A DNA stretch of 64,000 bases, from assembly GCF_026544205.1 (NCBI RefSeq), contig NZ_JALNUI010000005.1, forward strand, positions 1-64,000, read 5' to 3'. Of the stretch, positions 24,368 to 32,407 are shown piece after piece; position 1 is the stretch's first letter, and every line of letters begins with the position of its first letter. This DNA is from Curtobacterium sp. GC_Cur_3. GTDB taxonomy: Bacteria > Actinomycetota > Actinomycetes > Actinomycetales > Microbacteriaceae. The notes below the pieces were generated by a model that worked only from the letters and a program-made list of their open reading frames with translations, was not told the DNA's origin and did no database searches. Position numbers and translations under genes: made by a program.

Positions 24368-26884
24368 CTACGCGGTGGTGTCGTCCGTGTCGAGTTCGCG
24401 CTCCAGGGAGATGGTCGGGATCGACGCCGTGATGACCGAACCGTCCGCGCGGAGCGTGCCCTGGATGTCGCTCGTCGTCGGGGCGTGCCCGGACATCCGC
24501 GGCCCGTGGTGCGGGATCGGCACGACGGTCGGGGCGCCGGCCTCGATGTCGTACGGCTGGTTGTGCACCCACGCCGTGAAGCCGGACCCGGTCTCGACCG
24601 TGAACGTCATGTGCTCCTGCTCGAGGTCGACGCGCACGCGCGAGCCGTGCACCGTCAGGCGGTAGGTCAGGCGCTCCCACTGCTCGGGCAGCCGCGGGTT
24701 GAACGACATCTTGCCGCCGTGGTCGCGCATGCCGCCGAAGCCGTTGACGAGCCCGCCCCAGATGCCACCGGTCGACGCGATGTGCACGCCGTCGGTGGTG
24801 TTGCCGTGCAGGTCGGCGAGGTCGACGTAGAGCGCGGTGTGGAAGTACTGCTCGGCGAGCTCGTGGTAGCCGACCTCCGCCGCCATGATCGACTGCACGA
24901 CCGCCGACAGGGTCGAGTCACCCGTGGTGAGGGCGTCGTAGTAGTCGAAGTCGCGGCGCTTCTCCGCCGGGGTGAACTCGTGGCCCTGCAGGAACAGCGC
25001 CAGCACGACGTCGGCCTGCTTGAGCACCTGGAACCGGTAGATCACGAGCGGGTGGTAATGGAGCAACAGCGGACGCTTGGACTCGGGGGTCCGCTCGAGG
25101 TCCCAGAGTTCCTTGTCGAGGAACTGGGCGTCCTGCGGGTGGATGCCACGGTGCGGGTCGAAGGGGATCTCCATCGACTCGGCGGCGTGCTCCCAGTCGA
25201 CGATCTCGGACGCGTCGAGACCGGTGCGGCGGACCATGCGGGCGTACTCGCCCGGGTCGTCGACGCTGAGCTGCCGGCACGCGTTGACCGCGAACCACAG
25301 GTTCGCCCGGGCCATCACGTTCGTGTACATGTTGTCGTCGACGACGGTCGTGTACTCGTCCGGACCGGTGACGCCGTCGATGTGGAACTTCTGGTCGCCG
25401 TTGGAGCGCCAGAAGCCGAGGTCCTCCCACAGCCGGGCGGTCTCGACGAGGATGTCGATCGCCCCGCGCTTCAGGAACTCGGTGTCGCCGGAGGCCCGGA
25501 CGTACTGCATCAGCGCATGGGCGATGTCCGCGTCGATGTGGTACTGCGCGGTGCCGGCGGCGTAGTACGCGCTGGACTCCTCGCCGTTGATCGTGCGCCA
25601 CGGGAACAGGGCGCCGTGCTGGTTCAGCTCGCGGGCACGGGCCCGGGCGGAGTCGAGCATGTTGTATCGGAACCGCAGTGCGTTGCGCGCGACGATCGGC
25701 GCCGTGTAGCTGAGGAACGGGAGGACGTAGATCTCCATGTCCCAGAAGTAGTGCCCGCCGTAGCCGGAACCGGTGACGCCCTTGGCGGCGATGCCGTGGC
25801 CGTCGGTGCGGGCCGTCGCCTGCGCCAGCATGTAGAGGTTCCAACGGACGGCCTGCTGGATCTCCGGCTGCCCGGCGATCTCGACGTCACTGCGCGCCCA
25901 GTAGTCGTCCATCCAGACGCGCTGCTTGGCGAAGGTCTCCTCCACCGTCTCGGCGTGGGCGCGGTCGAGCGTGCGGTCGCAGCGGTCGGCGAGTTCGCGC
26001 GCCGGCACCCCGCGGGAGGTGTGGTAGACGATGTTCTTGGTCAGGCGGATCGGCTGGCCGGCCTTGGCCTGCACCCGGTAGACGTGCTTGGCGAGGTCGT
26101 CCTCGATCGAGGAGGACTCGTCCCACGAGTTCTCGGTCTCGAGGCGGTGCTCGACGCCGACGCAGATCGTCATGCCGGAGCTCTTGGCCTGGTACCCGAG
26201 CAGCGAGCGGGTCGCCGTGTTCCGCTTGAGCCGGGGTTCGAGCACGCGCTCGCTGAAGGTCTCGGCCTTGCGCGGGTCGAACGCCGACGCGGACGCGGCC
26301 GCCCGCATGCCGGCGTGGTACTCGTCCACGACGTCCTGCCGGTTGAGGATCTGGCTGGAGAGCAGGATCGAGGCGTCGTGGTCGAGCATCGTGACCTCGT
26401 AGTCCACGACGGCGAGGTGCCGGTCCGTGAACGACACCAGGCGACGCGACCGGATCAGGACGCGCTTGCCGGAGGGCGTCGACCACTCGGTCTCCCGCAG
26501 CAGGAACCCCCCGCGGAAGTCGAGTCGGCGCGTGTGCCGCAGGATGTCGGCCTCGGCCAGGACGAGGGGCTCGTCGTCCACGTACAGCCGGATCACCTTG
26601 GCGTCGGGCGCGTTGATGATGGTCTGGCCCGTCTTGGCGAACCCGAAGGCGTCCTCCGCGTGCCGGATCGGCCAGGTCTCGTGGAAGCCGTTGATGTACG
26701 TGCCGTACTGCACGCCGCCGCGGCCTTCGTCGAGGTTGCCGCGCAGCCCGAGGTAGCCGTTGCCGACCGCGAAGTTCGTCTCCGCGACGCCCTGCTCGTC
26801 CGGGGTGTACTCGGTCTCGACGAGCGCCCACTCGTCGACCGGGTACCGGACGCGGTCGAGGGGGTCCGAGGTGATGGGGTTCAT
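24368..26884 (-). CDS. Glycoside hydrolase family 65 disaccharide phosphorylase
   Basis: An 838-residue GH65 enzyme. An N-terminal beta-sandwich (1-280) is followed by the (alpha/alpha)6 barrel with VTGSGYGGHYFWDMEIY near 375 and the catalytic acid Glu510 in VTGPDEY, then a C-terminal beta sheet. GH65 phosphorylases split alpha-glucosidic disaccharides (trehalose, maltose, kojibiose, nigerose) with phosphate to give beta-glucose 1-phosphate and glucose. A beta-phosphoglucomutase gene lies directly upstream in the same operon and would feed that product to glycolysis, which confirms phosphorolysis rather than hydrolysis. Which disaccharide is used cannot be told reliably. Confidence 0.93.
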   Translation of the reverse strand: MNPITSDPLDRVRYPVDEWALVETEYTPDEQGVAETNFAVGNGYLGLRGNLDEGRGGVQYGTYINGFHETWPIRHAEDAFGFAKTGQTIINAPDAKVIRLYVDDEPLVLAEADILRHTRRLDFRGGFLLRETEWSTPSGKRVLIRSRRLVSFTDRHLAVVDYEVTMLDHDASILLSSQILNRQDVVDEYHAGMRAAASASAFDPRKAETFSERVLEPRLKRNTATRSLLGYQAKSSGMTICVGVEHRLETENSWDESSSIEDDLAKHVYRVQAKAGQPIRLTKNIVYHTSRGVPARELADRCDRTLDRAHAETVEETFAKQRVWMDDYWARSDVEIAGQPEIQQAVRWNLYMLAQATARTDGHGIAAKGVTGSGYGGHYFWDMEIYVLPFLSYTAPIVARNALRFRYNMLDSARARARELNQHGALFPWRTINGEESSAYYAAGTAQYHIDADIAHALMQYVRASGDTEFLKRGAIDILVETARLWEDLGFWRSNGDQKFHIDGVTGPDEYTTVVDDNMYTNVMARANLWFAVNACRQLSVDDPGEYARMVRRTGLDASEIVDWEHAAESMEIPFDPHRGIHPQDAQFLDKELWDLERTPESKRPLLLHYHPLVIYRFQVLKQADVVLALFLQGHEFTPAEKRRDFDYYDALTTGDSTLSAVVQSIMAAEVGYHELAEQYFHTALYVDLADLHGNTTDGVHIASTGGIWGGLVNGFGGMRDHGGKMSFNPRLPEQWERLTYRLTVHGSRVRVDLEQEHMTFTVETGSGFTAWVHNQPYDIEAGAPTVVPIPHHGPRMSGHAPTTSDIQGTLRADGSVITASIPTISLERELDTDDTTA

Positions 26885-26949
26885 GGGGCTCCGTGGGAGA
26901 GGAGGTGGTCAGGGACGGCCTGGAGGCGCAGATCGCGCCGGTGGTCCGC

Positions 26950-27717
26950 CTACGTCGTCGGGACGGCCGGCTCGGGCAGCTCGGCGATGAGGTCGGCGAG
27001 GTCCGTCACGACGACGTCCGCGCCGTTCTGTCGCAGGGCGTCGGCACCCGCGCCGCGGTCGACGCCGACGACCAGCCCGAACGAGCCGTTCCGACCGGCG
27101 GCCACACCGCTCGTGGCGTCCTCGACCACGACGCACTCGGCGGCGGTCAGGCCGAAGCGGCTGGCGGCGTCGAGGTAGGTGTCGGGGGCGGGCTTGCCGG
27201 CGAGGCCGTCTTCCCGCGCGACCATGCCGTCGATGACGACGGGGAAGCGCTCGAGGATGCCAGCGGTCCGGAGCACCGACTTGGCGTTCGCGGAGCTCGA
27301 CACCACGGCGACGGAGAGGCCGGCGTCGATCGCGGCGACGAGGAAGCGGAGCGATCCCGGGTACGGCTCGACGCCGTGCTCGGCCAACTCCGCGGTGAAC
27401 TCGGCGTTCTTCCGGTTGCCGAGCCCGCAGACGGTGTCCTGGTCGGGGTCGTCGTCCGGGGTGCCCTGCGGCAGCTCGATGCCGCGGGCGTCGAGGAGCG
27501 ACCGGACGCCGTCGTAGCGCGGCTTGCCGTCGATGTACGCGAAGTAGTCCTGCTCCGTGTACGGCGCGACGCCGTGCGCGGCGAGGTACGGCGTGAACAG
27601 GCGGCTCCAGGCGCGCATGTGCACGTCCGCGGTGGGCGTGAGGACGCCGTCGAGGTCGAACAGGAGTGCCCGCGCATCGGCGAGGCGCACAGGGGCGGAC
27701 CGGTCTGACGACGTCAT
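26950..27717 (-). CDS. pgmB: Beta-phosphoglucomutase-type HAD phosphatase
   Basis: A 255-residue HAD protein with a helical cap. Motif I is FDLDGVLTPTADVH (Asp21, Asp23); the cap has YIDGKPRYDGVRSLLDARG; motif II is VVSSSANAK, motif III GKPAPDTYLDAA, motif IV VVEDATSGV. These match actinobacterial beta-phosphoglucomutases that convert beta-glucose 1-phosphate to glucose 6-phosphate. It sits 65 bases upstream of the GH65 phosphorylase on the same strand. The start at 27717 is chosen by domain start and a GGAAGG site; TAGACT at 27762-27767 is a likely -10. Confidence 0.9.
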   Translation of the reverse strand: MTSSDRSAPVRLADARALLFDLDGVLTPTADVHMRAWSRLFTPYLAAHGVAPYTEQDYFAYIDGKPRYDGVRSLLDARGIELPQGTPDDDPDQDTVCGLGNRKNAEFTAELAEHGVEPYPGSLRFLVAAIDAGLSVAVVSSSANAKSVLRTAGILERFPVVIDGMVAREDGLAGKPAPDTYLDAASRFGLTAAECVVVEDATSGVAAGRNGSFGLVVGVDRGAGADALRQNGADVVVTDLADLIAELPEPAVPTT

Positions 27718-27900
27718 GGACGCACCTTCCAGGGAGTCGTGTCGAACGAGTGGTGCGCCCGAGTCTAGGACCGCTCCAGGTGCCACGCCGCACGCGGCAC
27801 CGCCCCTGTGGAGAGAGTTCACCGACGGTGGAGAACGTGCTCGTCACTGTGAGGGCGCGCAGCGGACAACCGGTTCGCTCATCGTGACGAAGGGGACACG

Positions 27901-29247
27901 ATGACCGACACCACCGACCACGCCGTCGACCGGCAGGACTCCAAGCTCCGCCAGGCGATCACCGGGCCGCTGCTCTACCTGTTCATCCTCGGTGACGTCC
28001 TCGGCGCCGGCATCTACGCGCTGATGGGCACGCTCTCGAAGGACGTCGGCGGGGCACTCTGGGCGCCGCTCCTGCTGGCACTGCTGCTCGCGCTCCTGAC
28101 GGCGGGTTCGTACGCGGAGCTCGTGACGAAGTACCCGAAGGCCGGTGGCGCCGCGATCTTCGCCGAGCGCGCCTACAAGGTGCCGATCATCTCGTTCCTG
28201 GTCGGGTTCTGCATGCTCGCCGCCGGCGTCACGAGTGCTGCGGGCCTGTCGCTCGCCTTCGCCGGCGACTACCTCGGCACGTTCGTCGACCTGCCGCCGG
28301 TGCCGACCGCCATCGTGTTCCTGGCGCTGGTCGCGTGCCTGAACGCCCGCGGGATCTCGGACTCGCTCAAGAGCAACGTCGTGATGACGATCATCGAGGT
28401 GTCCGGCCTGGTGATCGTCATCGTCGCGGTCGCCGTCATGATGGGCGGCGGGGGCGGTGACGTCTCGCGCATCGGGGCGTTCCCGTCCGAGGCGAACCCG
28501 GCGCTCGCCACGCTGAGCGCCGCGATCGTCGCCTACTACTCGTTCGTCGGCTTCGAGACCTCCGCCAACGTCGCGGAGGAGGTCCGTGAGCCGCGGAAGG
28601 TCTACCCGCGGGCCCTGTTCGGCGCCCTGGCCACCGCCGGCGTCGTCTACGTGCTCGTCGGTCTGGCGAGTGCGATCGCCCTGCCCTCCTCCGAGCTGCA
28701 GAAGTCGTCCGGCCCGCTGCTCCAGGTCGTCGCGGCCACGGGTGTGCCGGTCCCGGACTGGGTGTTCAGCCTGATCGCCCTGGTCGCCGTCGCGAACGGC
28801 GCGCTCCTGACGATGATCATGGCGAGCCGCGTGACGTACGGCATGGCCGAGCAGCGCCTGCTGCCGACGGTGCTCGGCAAGGTCCTGCCCAACCGGAAAA
28901 CGCCGTGGACGGCCATCGTCGCGACGACCGTGGTCGCGATGCTGCTGACCCTCGTCGGTGACGTCGGCACCCTCGCCGAGACCGTCGTGCTGCTGCTGCT
29001 CTTCGTCTTCATCAGCACCAACGTCGCCGTGCTCGTCCTGCGCCGCGACCGCGTGGAGCACGACCACTTCCGCGTGTGGACGTTCGTCCCGGTGCTCGGC
29101 GTGCTGTCGTGCATCCTGCTGCTCACCCAGCAGAGCGGGCAGGTGTGGCTGTACGCGGCGATGCTGCTCGCGGTCGGCGTCGTGCTCTACCTCGTGGCGC
29201 GGGTCAGTGGAGGCCGGACGCGCGGAGACCGTCGACCCACCGCGTGA
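27901..29247 (+). CDS. APC-superfamily permease
   Basis: A 448-residue amino-acid/polyamine transporter with about 12 membrane segments. The first, ITGPLLYLFILGDVLGAGIYALMG (residues 19-42), carries the GxG substrate loop of the APC fold; FVGFETSANVAEEVREPRKVYPR near 215-237 is the conserved segment 6/loop. It is distinct in sequence from the permease at 8137-9612. AAGGGGAC ahead of the ATG is the ribosome site. Its last 44 bases overlap the convergent hydrolase gene. Substrate unknown. The 183 bases upstream hold no gene. Confidence 0.9.
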   Translation: MTDTTDHAVDRQDSKLRQAITGPLLYLFILGDVLGAGIYALMGTLSKDVGGALWAPLLLALLLALLTAGSYAELVTKYPKAGGAAIFAERAYKVPIISFLVGFCMLAAGVTSAAGLSLAFAGDYLGTFVDLPPVPTAIVFLALVACLNARGISDSLKSNVVMTIIEVSGLVIVIVAVAVMMGGGGGDVSRIGAFPSEANPALATLSAAIVAYYSFVGFETSANVAEEVREPRKVYPRALFGALATAGVVYVLVGLASAIALPSSELQKSSGPLLQVVAATGVPVPDWVFSLIALVAVANGALLTMIMASRVTYGMAEQRLLPTVLGKVLPNRKTPWTAIVATTVVAMLLTLVGDVGTLAETVVLLLLFVFISTNVAVLVLRRDRVEHDHFRVWTFVPVLGVLSCILLLTQQSGQVWLYAAMLLAVGVVLYLVARVSGGRTRGDRRPTA

Positions 29248-29947
29248 CGGCGGCGGCGATCTCGGCACGGGCCTGGGCGCGCGGGATCGTCGCGGTGCGG
29301 TCGCCCGGCTGGGCGCCGTACGCCCCGAAGTCCGCGTGGTTCACGCCCTGCAGCTCCGTCATCGTCGCACTCGCCGGCAGTCGGCCCCGGGCGGCGTCGA
29401 CCTTGGCGGGCGTGGAGAGCCCGTCGCGGGACCCGGAGACGCTCAGGACGCCCAGGTCCGACCCGGACAGGTCGTTCGCGCAGTAGCTGCCGAACAGCAG
29501 CAGGCCGGCGACGTCGGGGCTGTCGGCGAGCTGGCACGCCCGGACGCCGCCGAGGGAGTGGCCGCCGACGGCCCAGGTGTGGACGGACGGCACGTGGGCC
29601 TCGAACGTGGTGAGCGGCCGCGGGTCGAAGAAGGCCAGGTTGAGCGTCGGCTTCGTGATGACGACGGTCGTGCCGGCGGCGGCGACCTGCCGGAACGACG
29701 CCATGTAGGCGTACGCATCGACCTTCGCGCCGGGGATGAACACCACGCCGACACCGTTCGCACTGCCGGTGGGCGTCATCACCACGGCGTCGCCGGCGTC
29801 GCGCACGGCGACGCGGTCGTCGCGCCAGACCTGCAGCGCGGCGGCGCGGGTGCCCTGCATGACGATGTTCGCCCAGACGAGGAAGACCACGACCAGGACG
29901 AGCACCACCGCCACGGTCCAGGTGGTCCATCGGCGTGCTCGGCTCAT
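29204..29947 (-). CDS. Membrane-anchored alpha/beta hydrolase
   Basis: A 247-residue protein with an N-terminal membrane anchor or uncleaved signal (residues 8-29) and an extracytoplasmic alpha/beta-hydrolase domain. The nucleophile motif GGHSLGG near residue 130, an Asp in SGSRDGLS near 172 and His in GVNHADFGAYG near 203 form the triad. It matches the abhydrolase_5 type of actinobacterial lipase/esterase-like proteins. The ATG overlaps the stop of the GNAT-methyltransferase gene (ATGA), so they are co-translated. Substrate unknown. Confidence 0.88.
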   Translation of the reverse strand: MSRARRWTTWTVAVVLVLVVVFLVWANIVMQGTRAAALQVWRDDRVAVRDAGDAVVMTPTGSANGVGVVFIPGAKVDAYAYMASFRQVAAAGTTVVITKPTLNLAFFDPRPLTTFEAHVPSVHTWAVGGHSLGGVRACQLADSPDVAGLLLFGSYCANDLSGSDLGVLSVSGSRDGLSTPAKVDAARGRLPASATMTELQGVNHADFGAYGAQPGDRTATIPRAQARAEIAAAVTRWVDGLRASGLH

Positions 29948-30903
29948 CGTGGCTCCTCGGTCCGGCGTGCGGTGACGGTGAACGCGGCGTCGTCCGACGA
30001 GGCCCGGACGACCACGTCGTCCCAGCCGGCAGCGGCGACGTCGGCCGCGAGGGCGTCGTCGGTCCGCTGCACCGTCACGGCGAGCACCCCGCCGGGACGG
30101 ACGGCCACGAGGGCACGGCGGAGCACCCCGCGGAGCTCCGCCCGGCGCACGTGGCGGAGCAGCCCGGTCGCGAACACGGCGTCGATCGGCCCGCCGAAGA
30201 CCCCGGTCCGGACGTCGAGCACCCGCGCGCCGTGGCCGTCGGCCCGAAGCTCGTCGACGAAGCTCCTGGCCCCGTCGGTGCGCTCGACACGGAACCCGGC
30301 GGCTTCGAGGGCGAGAGCGTCCCGCCCGGCCCCCGAGCCGAGTTCGAGCACGTGGGCACCCGGGCGCACCAGCCCGGCCAGCACGTCGACCAGCCTGGAG
30401 GCGCGTGGTGCCTCCGGCAGACCCGCCAGCGCCCGGAGCATCACGACCTCGTGTCGTCCGTCGGGCAGGGCGTCACCGGGCACCGTCGAGTCGGTGAAGC
30501 CGAGGCGTGCGTACGTCCGTCGGGCGCGGGCGTTGTCGGGCATCACCGCGAGCTCGAGCACGGCGGCCCCGGTCTCGACGGCCCAGCGCGCGACGGCCTC
30601 GATGAGGGCGTCCGCGACACCGCGGCCACGCGCGGCGGTGTCGACCCACATCGAGATCAGCTCGGCGTGGTCACCCTCCCCGGGGACCCCGCTCGCCATG
30701 CCGACGGCGTGGTCGTCGTCGTACGCGACCAGGTCGATCGCTCCCGGGATCGACAGCCGGGTGCGCCAGCGGTCCTCCGGTGCGTCCGACCAGTCGGCGA
30801 GCCTCGACCCGAACGCGTCGGGGGCGTCCGCGAGCGCCGCCAGCCGGACCGGCCGCCAGAGCTGCCAGTCGTCGGCGGTCAGGGCCCGCAGCGTGGTCGT
30901 CAC
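29944..30903 (-). CDS. GNAT acetyltransferase fused to a SAM-dependent methyltransferase
   Basis: A 319-residue two-domain protein. Residues 1-158 are a GNAT N-acetyltransferase with the acetyl-CoA loop ARGRGVAD (91-98) and the MPDNARARRTYARLGF segment (121-136). Residues 165-315 are a class I methyltransferase with motif I LELGSGAGRDA (186-196) and a post-I acidic position in VERTDG (206-211). The reading frame is continuous, with no frameshift. Family targets cannot be read from sequence. The GTG start is supported by TAGCGT 6 bases upstream. It is coupled to the downstream membrane hydrolase. Confidence 0.87.
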   Translation of the reverse strand: MTTTLRALTADDWQLWRPVRLAALADAPDAFGSRLADWSDAPEDRWRTRLSIPGAIDLVAYDDDHAVGMASGVPGEGDHAELISMWVDTAARGRGVADALIEAVARWAVETGAAVLELAVMPDNARARRTYARLGFTDSTVPGDALPDGRHEVVMLRALAGLPEAPRASRLVDVLAGLVRPGAHVLELGSGAGRDALALEAAGFRVERTDGARSFVDELRADGHGARVLDVRTGVFGGPIDAVFATGLLRHVRRAELRGVLRRALVAVRPGGVLAVTVQRTDDALAADVAAAGWDDVVVRASSDDAAFTVTARRTEEPR

Positions 30904-30909
30904 GCCATG

Positions 30910-30915
30910 ACGCTA
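30910..30915 (-). promoter_or_regulatory. -10 element for the leaderless GNAT-methyltransferase gene
   Basis: TAGCGT on the minus strand ends 6 bases before the GTG at 30903. A dispersed-motif copy (CGAGCCTCCC, 30970-30979) lies 55 bases further upstream. Confidence 0.5.
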
Positions 30916-31014
30916 GCGCTCCCCGACCCGGACCGGCAGTCGGGCCGACGGCGACGCTGCGGAGGAGGGCGAGCCTCCCGTCCGCACGCCGCTCCCAGCC
31001 GCGCGCCGACATGA

Positions 31015-31063
31015 CGACGGCCCGACGTCCCCGGCGTGCTGCCGAGGCCCGTCGGGCCGGTCG
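31015..31063 (-). terminator. Hairpin terminator after the HPS gene
   Basis: Arms CGACGGCCCGACG (31015-31027) and CGTCGGGCCGGTCG (31050-31063) pair with a single bulge, 12 bases beyond the HPS stop. Confidence 0.65.
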
Positions 31064-31075
31064 TGGTGGTGTGGG

Positions 31076-31702
31076 TCAGGCCGTGATGGCCGCGCGGATC
31101 TCCGCGGCGGCGGCGCCGACGTCCGACGCGCTGTAGATCGCGCTGCCGGCGACGGCCACGCGTGCGCCGGCTTCCTGCACCGAGGCGACGGAGGAGGCGT
31201 TCACGCCACCGGCGACCGAGAACGGCACACCGGACTCCTTGCCGGCGTCGAGGAGCTTCGAGAAGGTGAAGCCCTCTTCGGCCTGCTCGTCGAGACCGGC
31301 GTGCATCTCGACGAACTCGGCGCCCATCTCGGTGACCTCGCGGGCACGGGCGGCCTTGTCGGAGACGCCGATCAGGTCGACGACGATGCCCTTGCCGTGG
31401 GCCTTGGCGGCCTTGACGGCACCGGCGATGGTGCTGTCCCCGGCGACGCCGAGCACGGTGACCAGGTCGGCCCCGGCGGAGAAGGCGATGTCGGCCTCGA
31501 GCTCGCCGGCGTCCATCGTCTTGAGGTCGGCGAAGACGATCTTGTCCGGGTGGGCTTCCTTGATCGCGGTGACGGCGGAGAGGCCGGCGGCCTTGATCAG
31601 CGGCGTGCCGAGCTCGATGATGTCGACGTGCGGGGCTGCCGCGGCGGCGAGCTCGAGGGCCTTCTCGGTGGTCAGGGTGTCCATGGCGAACTGGAGCTGC
31701 AT
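31076..31702 (-). CDS. hxlA: 3-hexulose-6-phosphate synthase
   Basis: A 208-residue TIM-barrel enzyme of the OMP decarboxylase superfamily that condenses formaldehyde with ribulose 5-phosphate to hexulose 6-phosphate (RuMP pathway). The metal and catalytic signature DxKxxD is at Asp59, Lys61 and Asp64 (FADLKTMD). GGVNASSV near 165-172 is the phosphate site. It follows the isomerase gene by 19 bases in the same operon, ending in a hairpin. In non-methylotrophs the pair detoxifies formaldehyde or, run backwards, supplies ribulose 5-phosphate. Confidence 0.95.
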   Translation of the reverse strand: MQLQFAMDTLTTEKALELAAAAAPHVDIIELGTPLIKAAGLSAVTAIKEAHPDKIVFADLKTMDAGELEADIAFSAGADLVTVLGVAGDSTIAGAVKAAKAHGKGIVVDLIGVSDKAARAREVTEMGAEFVEMHAGLDEQAEEGFTFSKLLDAGKESGVPFSVAGGVNASSVASVQEAGARVAVAGSAIYSASDVGAAAAEIRAAITA

Positions 31703-31721
31703 GAGTGTGCCTTTCAGTGGT

Positions 31722-32303
31722 TCATTCGAGGTTGGCGTGACGGGGCCAGAGGTCGTCGGCGGACTGCCCGCCCCTGGCCCACAGGGTGTGGAAGAATGCG
31801 TCGCCGAGCAGCGCGACGCCCTGTTCGAACAGGCTGCCGGCGTACTGCGCGGACGCGGTGCCGGAGCGGTCGGTCTTCGTGGCGGCGGGGAGCACGAGCG
31901 TGACCGCGGCCAGCTCGGCGAGGGGCGATTCGGCGGTGGTGGAGACGGCGATGACCGATGCCCCGACCTCGACCGCCTTCTGCCCCGCTGCGACGATCCC
32001 GGAGGTCGTGCCGGAGCCGCTCGCGACGAGCAGCACGTCGCCCGGACGGATCGCCGGGGTCGTGACCTCGCCGACCACGTGGACGTCGAGTCCGAGGTGC
32101 ATCAGCCGCATCGCCGTCATCCGGAGCGCGAGTCCGGAGCGTCCGGCACCGTGCACGAAGACCCGGTCGGCGCCCTCGACCAGCTCGACTGCCTGCGCGA
32201 AGGGCGCGGGGTCGGCCGACCGGAGTGCCGAGGCGAGGTCGTCGAGCTCGCGGACGACCAGGTCGAGCGCGTCGGGAACGGTCGGTTGTGCCATGCAACC
32301 CAC
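31722..32303 (-). CDS. hxlB: 6-phospho-3-hexuloisomerase
   Basis: A 193-residue SIS-fold isomerase that converts hexulose 6-phosphate to fructose 6-phosphate. The SIS phosphosugar site is VHGAGRSGLALRM (residues 50-62) and SGSGTTSG (95-102). The GTG at 32303 is preferred because GGAGG lies 6 bases ahead; an ATG three codons in is the alternative. It heads the hxlB-hxlA operon and is divergent from an ATPase-LuxR regulator, with a 16-base palindrome between them that is the likely control site. Confidence 0.92.
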   Translation of the reverse strand: MGCMAQPTVPDALDLVVRELDDLASALRSADPAPFAQAVELVEGADRVFVHGAGRSGLALRMTAMRLMHLGLDVHVVGEVTTPAIRPGDVLLVASGSGTTSGIVAAGQKAVEVGASVIAVSTTAESPLAELAAVTLVLPAATKTDRSGTASAQYAGSLFEQGVALLGDAFFHTLWARGGQSADDLWPRHANLE

Positions 32304-32351
32304 ACTGGCCCTCCGCCCCTGGACGGACCGCTACCCGACACGGCGGGGGTC

Positions 32352-32367
32352 CCACCCGATCGGGTGG
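32352..32367. promoter_or_regulatory. Palindromic operator between hxlB and the LuxR-type regulator
   Basis: CCACCCGATCGGGTGG is a perfect 16-base palindrome in the middle of the 104-base divergent gap, 41 bases before the regulator start. An additional CCACCC half-site follows at about 32370. NarL/LuxR-type proteins bind such symmetric sites; binding here is inferred. Confidence 0.6.
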
Positions 32368-32395
32368 CCCCACCCACACGGATGGGAGACCCGCG

Positions 32396-32401
32396 TAGGT
32401 T
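32396..32401 (+). promoter_or_regulatory. -10 element for the leaderless ATPase-LuxR gene
   Basis: TAGGTT ends 6 bases before the GTG at 32408. Confidence 0.55.
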
Positions 32402-32407
32402 CGGTGC

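Noticed and set aside
23051..27178. Very long plus-strand frame (over 1300 codons) opposite GH65
   Set aside because: It is antisense to four supported minus-strand genes with clear domains; long open antisense frames are a by-product of high GC content.
26909..27847. Alternative minus frame opposite to or overlapping the phosphoglucomutase
   Set aside because: It overlaps the gene with full HAD motifs in another frame and has Arg/Pro-rich shadow composition.
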